64,000 nucleotides of DNA from an uncultured Metabacillus sp. (GTDB lineage: Bacteria > Bacillota > Bacilli > Bacillales > Bacillaceae): contig NZ_CANNCR010000016.1 of assembly GCF_947503125.1 (NCBI RefSeq), forward strand, positions 17,486 to 81,485. The letters are read 5' to 3'. Shown piece after piece: positions 59,570 to 64,000 of the stretch. The notes under the pieces are model-generated. The model worked only from the letters and a program-made list of their open reading frames with translations, did not search any database and was not told the DNA's origin. Position 1 is the stretch's first letter, and each line of letters begins with the position of its first letter. The translations under genes were made by a program, and so were the position numbers.

Positions 59570-59714
59570 ATTTGAATAACTTCCCTAATAATTTTCCAGT
59601 GGCTTTGCCAGCTGCCCTTCTTGCTATTCTTTTTCCAATCGTCCCTTTCTTAATTGCGTTAATATCTCCTATAATTTTAGCTAAAATGTATAGAAAACTC
59701 CTAAACTTGTTCAT
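59568..59714 (-). CDS. Small basic phage protein, 48 residues, paralogue of 28304-28429
   Basis: Begins MNKFRSFLYILAKIIGDINA and continues with KKGTIGKRIARR and a C-terminal KLLGKLFK. It has GGAG before the ATG. The hydrophobic first half followed by a very basic second half suggests membrane or nucleic-acid contact. It shares its pattern with the 41-residue early protein, showing a gene duplication or two family members in one phage. Confidence 0.7.
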   Translation of the reverse strand: MNKFRSFLYILAKIIGDINAIKKGTIGKRIARRAAGKATGKLLGKLFK

Positions 59715-59732
59715 TAAAACACTCCTATTTAT

Positions 59733-60689
59733 TTAAAACTCAATAATAATTTCTTCAGGATAGAATATTGAGTGGTCATCATTATCATATAATACATCAG
59801 ATGGAATTAATCTAATGGATTCTATATTTTTTTCAACTGGAATACCAATGATGTTTTGTTCGACAGAGGCTTTTGAATATATTTCGGTACTCATAGGATT
59901 TTGATATGAGAAAAGATCTTCACTCATAATATCAATTTGTTTTCCGTTATTTGGAATAGCAGTTTCTAAACCGTTGAATATGACAGATTCATTTGAAGTA
60001 TTTTCGAGATCATACCGTACTTGAAGATATGTAAACTCATCACCAGTTATTCCTATCATATACCTATATTCCTGTTCAATGTTTGTAATAGTCATTACCT
60101 TTGCATCTAACATTTTTATTTTAAGTCCAGCAGTTTCATATTCCTTATTAATATTAACGATCTTATCTAATGTTACTGTCCCTATACCGTCATCTGTAAT
60201 TTGTTGACCTACTTTTGATAAGGTTTTATCATTTTCATTACTGGTTTGATTATTATTTTTTGAAACTTCAACAATCGTTGCTGAAATAATAGGAATACCT
60301 GTTGATTCATCTTTTCCATTATAAGTTCCAAATACTTTCACATAATCGTTAGTTGTGAATGTAGAGTCAGTTGTATTAAAATTCACAATATCATAAGCAC
60401 CATCATTAGATGCTAAATAAAATTTATCTCCAACTCCAAACGAGCCCCCAGTAATAGAACCTTCAACAACTATTTTTGCATCTTTTTCCACTTCATTATT
60501 ATTTACTTCATCAAAAGAATATGGTTTAGCTTCTTCCTTTAATTCTTTATTCAATTCTTCTTGTGAAGGTTCGTTTGTATTTTCTTCGACTGACTCAGAA
60601 TCACCACTTGTTTTTTCTGTATTATCATTTCCGCATGCTGATAATACTAAAATTCCACTTAATAATAATCCACTAAATATTTTCTTCAT
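59733..60689 (-). CDS. Prophage-encoded lipoprotein
   Basis: A 318-residue surface lipoprotein. The signal peptide ends in the lipobox LSAC (Cys19). An acidic low-complexity linker (EENTNEPSQEELNKELKEEAK) follows, then an OB-fold-like domain (about 65-150, DAKIVVEGSITGG, DYVKVFGTYNGKD) and a C-terminal beta-sandwich of the DUF4352 kind (LQVRYDLENTSNESVIFNG). Lipoproteins made from prophages often block DNA injection by related phages. That role is inferred, not shown. Confidence 0.8.
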   Translation of the reverse strand: MKKIFSGLLLSGILVLSACGNDNTEKTSGDSESVEENTNEPSQEELNKELKEEAKPYSFDEVNNNEVEKDAKIVVEGSITGGSFGVGDKFYLASNDGAYDIVNFNTTDSTFTTNDYVKVFGTYNGKDESTGIPIISATIVEVSKNNNQTSNENDKTLSKVGQQITDDGIGTVTLDKIVNINKEYETAGLKIKMLDAKVMTITNIEQEYRYMIGITGDEFTYLQVRYDLENTSNESVIFNGLETAIPNNGKQIDIMSEDLFSYQNPMSTEIYSKASVEQNIIGIPVEKNIESIRLIPSDVLYDNDDHSIFYPEEIIIEF

Positions 60690-60800
60690 TCTTTATCCCC
60701 CACTCTTTTTATAGATCTAAAAAGGTTACTCTTTTCCTATTTTTTTACCCTTCTAGTTAAGTAAATCCTACCAGTTAGTGGGAATGTTTGTAAACTAATT

Positions 60801-61025
60801 TTATAAATCAAAAAATTGGTCATGTTTTACATTATAACCCATTGATTTTAGAGCTCGTTCAACTTTCACCCATGTTGAGATTTTAGGTATATGGTTTTTG
60901 TCACTACACATATTAGAAATTGTTGTTCTTCCTACCTTCGATTTTATTGCAATTTCATTTTGATTTAGTCCCATCTTATCTACCCACTTACCAAATTTAC
61001 TACGCGGTTTTCCTAATCCAAACAT
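60801..61025 (-). CDS. XRE-type HTH protein, 74 residues
   Basis: A short DNA-binding protein with a helix-turn-helix (LNQNEIAIKSKVGRTTISNMC, about residues 20-40). AGGTG precedes the ATG. It is divergent to the FtsK-like operon, and an inverted repeat TTTTTGGT/ACCAAAAA lies in its leader, so self-control and control of the FtsK-like genes are likely. Confidence 0.78.
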   Translation of the reverse strand: MFGLGKPRSKFGKWVDKMGLNQNEIAIKSKVGRTTISNMCSDKNHIPKISTWVKVERALKSMGYNVKHDQFFDL

Positions 61026-61334
61026 ATTAACACCTCACCAGTTTTTGGTTCCATTTTTGACCAAAAATCCCGTTTTTAAACCTTGGTGAAAATTCGGGAA
61101 TATTGGACAACCGGTGCTAAATACCTTATACCATACTAATCAAAATACGAATTGAATGTCTTAACAGAAAGCAAAATACTTATTTTTACACTACGAATTA
61201 ACCATTCTTTTCAAATTTCTACTCTAGACATTTAAAAAGACATCAATATTCCCATTGTATCAATGTTTCTAGTAAGTACTTTAAGTCTTTTCGGTAGGGA
61301 CTATCCTATCGGATACCTATAGGAGGGGTGGTGT
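61026..61334. other. Regulatory intergenic region with several inverted repeats
   Basis: No gene. It holds TTTTTGGT/ACCAAAAA (61042-61049, 61060-61067), TCCCG/CGGGA arms flanking a T/A-rich interior (about 61068-61099), and, at the FtsK-like start, TCCTAT (61304-61309) able to pair with ATAGGA (61319-61324), hiding part of the AGGAGG ribosome binding site. Confidence 0.55.
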
Positions 61335-62639
61335 ATGCTTTTAGAAATTGTCGGCTCAATTGTGGCAGGTGGAATTGTTGCATATTCTTCTTATCAAAAA
61401 TCTGGTGGCTCGAGTGATACTGCTAAAATTCAAAGAATTTGTTCTGCCAATGGATTGATCGTTAAGGAAAACGGACAGACGAAAAATATGCAGCTGCTAA
61501 GACGAACTAGGCACGTCTGGGGAGTTGAATATGCATACCGGATTCCCTTGGGTCTTAGTTTTGAAGATTTCCAGAATAAGAAGAATCATTTGCAAGATGG
61601 TCTTAATAACAAACGAAGTGTTTTAGATGTCACTTGGGAAGACTTAAAACAGCTTAAATTAAGCAAAAGAGTTTTTGATGATATAAAAACCTTACTTAAT
61701 AAGAAAAAACGTCACAGAAAGGAAATTGAGCTTTCATATGACGGATTATTAAAGATCAGAGTATATAACGAACCCCTTACAGATATTTTCGCTTATAGTG
61801 ATGAGTTGATTAAGAAGTGTAAAGGATGGGAAGTGCCAATTGGTGAGAGTAGACATGGCTTTATTAAATATGATTTTGAGAAGAAAGCACACATTATTGT
61901 TGCTGGAACTACTGATTTCGGTAAATCAAATTGGGTTAACAGTACAATCAACACGCTAATTAAAAATCAGCCAGAAAATGTCTCGTTTACACTTATTGAT
62001 CTTAAAGGTGGTTTAGAATTTAACCAGTATAAAGATTTACCTCAAGTAGGTGGTAGATTAGCAAAAAATCCAGAGGAAGCACTTGAATCACTTCAAGCAG
62101 CTGTAGACAAAATGGACCAAACAACAGAGTATCTTTTGGCCAATGGTTTCAGGAACGTAAAAGAGGCAGGTTATAAGGAGCGTCATTTTATTGTTATCGA
62201 TGAAGCTGCCGACATAGCTGACGATAAAAATTGTCAGGAACTATTAAAAGATATTGCCCGTAAAGGCAGAGCTGCAGGATTAAGACTTATTTATACGACA
62301 CAATATCCTACAGCTGAAACAATTAGCTCACAAGTGAAAAGAAATTGTATTGGTCGATTGTGTTTTGTATTGGATACTGCTACGGCAAGCACTGTTGTTT
62401 TAGACCAGGGTGGAGCTGAAAACCTTCCCCTCATTCAAGGAAGGGCACTTTATAAAGATGTAAAGCTAATAGAGGTACAGACTCCTTATATTTCAAGTGA
62501 AAAGATAAGGGAGAATATTAAACCCCTAATAAATATAAGACCGCGCAAGGAAGGTGTTGAAAAGAATGGAAAAGTTAGTCCTGAAAGAACAGAGAGAAGA
62601 AAATATACTCCTGTCTTTGAAGAAACTGAGCTATCTTAG
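61335..62639 (+). CDS. FtsK/SpoIIIE-type DNA translocase-like ATPase
   Basis: A 434-residue protein with one N-terminal hydrophobic segment and an FtsK/SpoIIIE-like RecA core: Walker A GTTDFGKSNWV, TLIDLKGGLEF, Walker B HFIVIDEAADI and GLRLIYTTQYP. It resembles coupling proteins of conjugative elements and those of Bacillus phages. AGGAGG partly in a hairpin is its ribosome binding site. It overlaps the next gene by 74 bases. Its job in a prophage right end is not established. Confidence 0.85.
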   Translation: MLLEIVGSIVAGGIVAYSSYQKSGGSSDTAKIQRICSANGLIVKENGQTKNMQLLRRTRHVWGVEYAYRIPLGLSFEDFQNKKNHLQDGLNNKRSVLDVTWEDLKQLKLSKRVFDDIKTLLNKKKRHRKEIELSYDGLLKIRVYNEPLTDIFAYSDELIKKCKGWEVPIGESRHGFIKYDFEKKAHIIVAGTTDFGKSNWVNSTINTLIKNQPENVSFTLIDLKGGLEFNQYKDLPQVGGRLAKNPEEALESLQAAVDKMDQTTEYLLANGFRNVKEAGYKERHFIVIDEAADIADDKNCQELLKDIARKGRAAGLRLIYTTQYPTAETISSQVKRNCIGRLCFVLDTATASTVVLDQGGAENLPLIQGRALYKDVKLIEVQTPYISSEKIRENIKPLINIRPRKEGVEKNGKVSPERTERRKYTPVFEETELS

Positions 62640-63162
62640 CCGTTCACAACTTCAAATATTACACGATTTAGGTAGTGCTCGTAATGCATCAAGAGTTCTT
62701 CAACAAATGAACAATTATGTTTCAAGTTTCAGGGATGGAGAGAATATTTACTACCTCAACAAGGAAGGTCGAGAACGAGTAAATAGTAAAAAAATTTTAA
62801 AGCGAACGACACAGGCACGTCATTACATTATGAGAAATTCAATTTATATTGCTTATGGTTGCCCTTCTTCCTGGAAGAATGAAGTTAGACTCGGGATAAA
62901 AGAAGTTAAGAATTCAACTGTCGTATGCGATGCGATTTTTAAGCTGGATAGACGGTATTACATCGTGGAAGTAGATCACACTCAGAAAATGACCAAGAAC
63001 CGAACGAAAATTGATCGATATAAGAAGTTAATCGAGCTAGAATACTTCGATATAGCTCCTTTCTTTATTTGGATCACGACCACTGAATATAGACGAAAAG
63101 AACTCCTTAAATTCTGTGACGGGTTAGAAGTTCAGATTTTTACCATCAATGATTTTCATTAA
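62566..63162 (+). CDS. Replication-relaxation family protein
   Basis: 198 residues. An N-terminal winged helix (YLSRSQLQILHDLGSARNASRVLQQM) is followed by a nuclease-like alpha/beta domain (VVCDAIFKLDRRYYIVEVDHTQKM), the usual Replic_Relax layout. AAGGAAGG precedes the ATG at 62566, inside the FtsK-like gene. In plasmids and integrative elements such proteins pair with FtsK-like ATPases. Confidence 0.8.
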   Translation: MEKLVLKEQREENILLSLKKLSYLSRSQLQILHDLGSARNASRVLQQMNNYVSSFRDGENIYYLNKEGRERVNSKKILKRTTQARHYIMRNSIYIAYGCPSSWKNEVRLGIKEVKNSTVVCDAIFKLDRRYYIVEVDHTQKMTKNRTKIDRYKKLIELEYFDIAPFFIWITTTEYRRKELLKFCDGLEVQIFTINDFH

Positions 63163-63181
63163 ACTCAAGGGAGAGATTAAA

Positions 63182-63598
63182 ATGTTATTTTCCCAAAAGG
63201 TTCAAACAGTGGGATCTATTTCAGATTTTTTGAACAATGAATCATCAAATAAAGAAAAAAAGCTTGATGCAAAGAAACTAACTACTATAGGAACATTACC
63301 CATAATGCTTTCAATCCCTTCCCTTTCCTTAGCAGCTGAACAAGGGACAGTGGCGGATTGGGCTAGGGGTGAGTTATACGAAAAGGTTGTTCACGCATTT
63401 GAACCTGTTGTTGGCTTAGTCCAGGCTTTGTCTTATCCGATTGGTTTGGTCGTTATGCTTGGTGGTGGATTGTTCGTCATGATCGGCAACAGGGAAAAGG
63501 GCTTTACCCTTATCCAACAAGCAGGTATTGGATATCTTTTGGTTCAATCGCTGCCTATGCTTATGGATCTGCTAGTTGAAATAGCAAAATCAATTTAG
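63182..63598 (+). CDS. Small membrane protein, TrbC/VirB2-like
   Basis: 138 residues behind GGGAGAG. A long polar N-terminus is followed by a signal-like hydrophobic segment ending SLAAEQG (about residue 54) and two more hydrophobic helices (LVQALSYPIGLVVMLGGGLFVMIG and GIGYLLVQSLPMLMDLLVEIA). The layout is that of pilin-like TrbC/VirB2 subunits. With the two genes before it this makes a conjugation-like trio. Confidence 0.65.
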   Translation: MLFSQKVQTVGSISDFLNNESSNKEKKLDAKKLTTIGTLPIMLSIPSLSLAAEQGTVADWARGELYEKVVHAFEPVVGLVQALSYPIGLVVMLGGGLFVMIGNREKGFTLIQQAGIGYLLVQSLPMLMDLLVEIAKSI

Positions 63599-63741
63599 GA
63601 CTATGATAAATTTTATTATTCCTTAAAGCTCTTGTACTAAAAGAAAGTACACAGAATAATTCAACCTATTTTGTTCAAACAATGATACAATAAGAGTAAA
63701 TATTTAGGGGATTAAAATGTGTATATGGTGTATAGGTGTAC
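63599..63741. other. Non-coding right end of the prophage with left attP arm
   Basis: Contains a TGTACT/AGTACA hairpin without T run near 63635-63650 and, at 63719-63741, the left arm of attP (GTGTATAGGTGTAC), which mirrors GTACACCATCTACAC at attL. Confidence 0.6.
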
Positions 63742-63749
63742 CAGTATAA
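63742..63749 (+). other. attR core
   Basis: CAGTATAA, identical to the attL core. The left side is phage DNA; the right side is the host yhbH 3' end. Confidence 0.85.
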
Positions 63750-63891
63750 CCGCCATTCAACATTAATGTCCGCATATAAAAATATCAATGATGAGAAGTT
63801 CCGCTATTACATCCTCAAGCAAAAAGCAGATGTTTTCCAAGCTATGAAAAGTTTCTTTAGGAAAGATGACAGTGATAAACTATATGCCTAA
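63742..63891 (+). pseudogene. yhbH: Displaced native 3' end of yhbH
   Basis: In frame from the core, 49 codons read [19 protein letters not shown] and onward to a stop. They align with the phage-supplied end of the chimeric gene at attL, with about 30 percent of positions changed after the common part. There is no start codon, so it is silent in the lysogen. It proves the integration event. Confidence 0.93.
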
Positions 63892-63898
63892 AGACAAG

Positions 63899-63931
63899 AC
63901 CCTTGCTCAATGAACAGAGCAGGGTTTTTTT
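63899..63931 (+). terminator. Native yhbH terminator
   Basis: CCCTTGCTC and GAGCAGGG form a hairpin followed by TTTTTTT. It is the host terminator left beyond attR. Confidence 0.85.
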
Positions 63932-64000
63932 GTAATATCAGAATTTATATATTTTCTTAACATAGCTTGCGTTTCTGAATCTAGCTCCAGGCGCCATCGG

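Larger units (their letters stand above)
18866..63749. mobile_element. Complete-looking cos-type siphophage prophage integrated in yhbH
   Basis: About 44.9 kb lies between two copies of CAGTATAA. The left end has a large serine recombinase next to attL. Modules run in phage order: integration, immunity, replication, late regulator, HNH/terminase/portal/protease/capsid, connectors, tail, lysis and conversion genes. The displaced host yhbH 3' end after attR fixes the right border. All modules expected of an HK97-type siphophage are present without obvious stop codons, so it may be inducible. An unusual inserted block separates dit from tal. Confidence 0.95.

Noticed and set aside
1..64000. CRISPR arrays, rRNA genes or insertion sequences
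   Set aside because: No regularly spaced repeats, rRNA motifs or transposase genes were seen in the window.

Overview
The window is chromosomal DNA of an endospore-forming member of the Bacillaceae (Firmicutes). The evidence is AT-rich DNA, strong AGGAGG ribosome binding sites, frequent TTG/GTG starts, a CcpA-type cre site, and the block queG - yhbB-like amidase - trmL - prkA - yhbH, which follows the order known from Bacillus subtilis. The genus cannot be fixed from the sequence alone.

Host part (1-18865): the end of an ascorbate-type PTS permease operon with a TPR protein, a class II aldolase and a P-loop kinase-like protein; a cre-controlled sugar ABC transporter (two permeases, a binding lipoprotein) with its YesM/YesN-type two-component system; manA; tRNA-Gly(UCC); a B3/B4-domain protein; queG; mscL; the amidase gene; trmL; an unannotated 30-residue membrane peptide; prkA behind a good sigma-E promoter; and yhbH.

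Prophage (18866-63749, about 44.9 kb): a cos-type, HK97-fold siphophage has integrated inside yhbH by means of a large serine recombinase. The phage supplies a substitute yhbH 3' end, so a chimeric full-length gene remains. The displaced host 3' end lies beyond attR. Joining the outer arms of attL and attR restores an attP with a perfect 7-bp inverted repeat around the crossover core. From the left the prophage carries integrase, immA, a HipA-kinase/HIRAN fusion gene set between terminators, the repressor/cro switch with five copies of a 15-bp operator, early and replication genes with many tiny ORFs, dut, arpU and a small tyrosine recombinase. Next come HNH, a cos-like region, terS, terL, portal, ClpP-type protease, capsid, connectors, major tail protein, a glycosyltransferase, tail chaperones with a -1 frameshift, tape measure and Dit. 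Tal follows only after a 5.6-kb inserted block. The lysis genes come next, and the right end is a lysogeny/conversion region: YolD-like gene with an SOS box, lipoprotein, and an FtsK-like/replication-relaxation/pilin-like trio.

The most notable points are these. (1) The capsid, a head-tail connector and the major tail protein all end in polythreonine tails, and a glycosyltransferase fused to a small phage domain is encoded directly after the tail protein. This suggests a virion O-glycosylation system. (2) Dit and Tal, normally adjacent, are separated by a cassette holding a beta-helix tail protein, an O-antigen-ligase-like membrane protein, small regulators, a probable Acb2 anti-CBASS protein and a tyrosine recombinase. 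(3) The HipA-HIRAN gene looks like a self-contained moron. (4) LexA-like boxes lie in the immA promoter and in front of the yolD-like gene, linking two prophage promoters to SOS.
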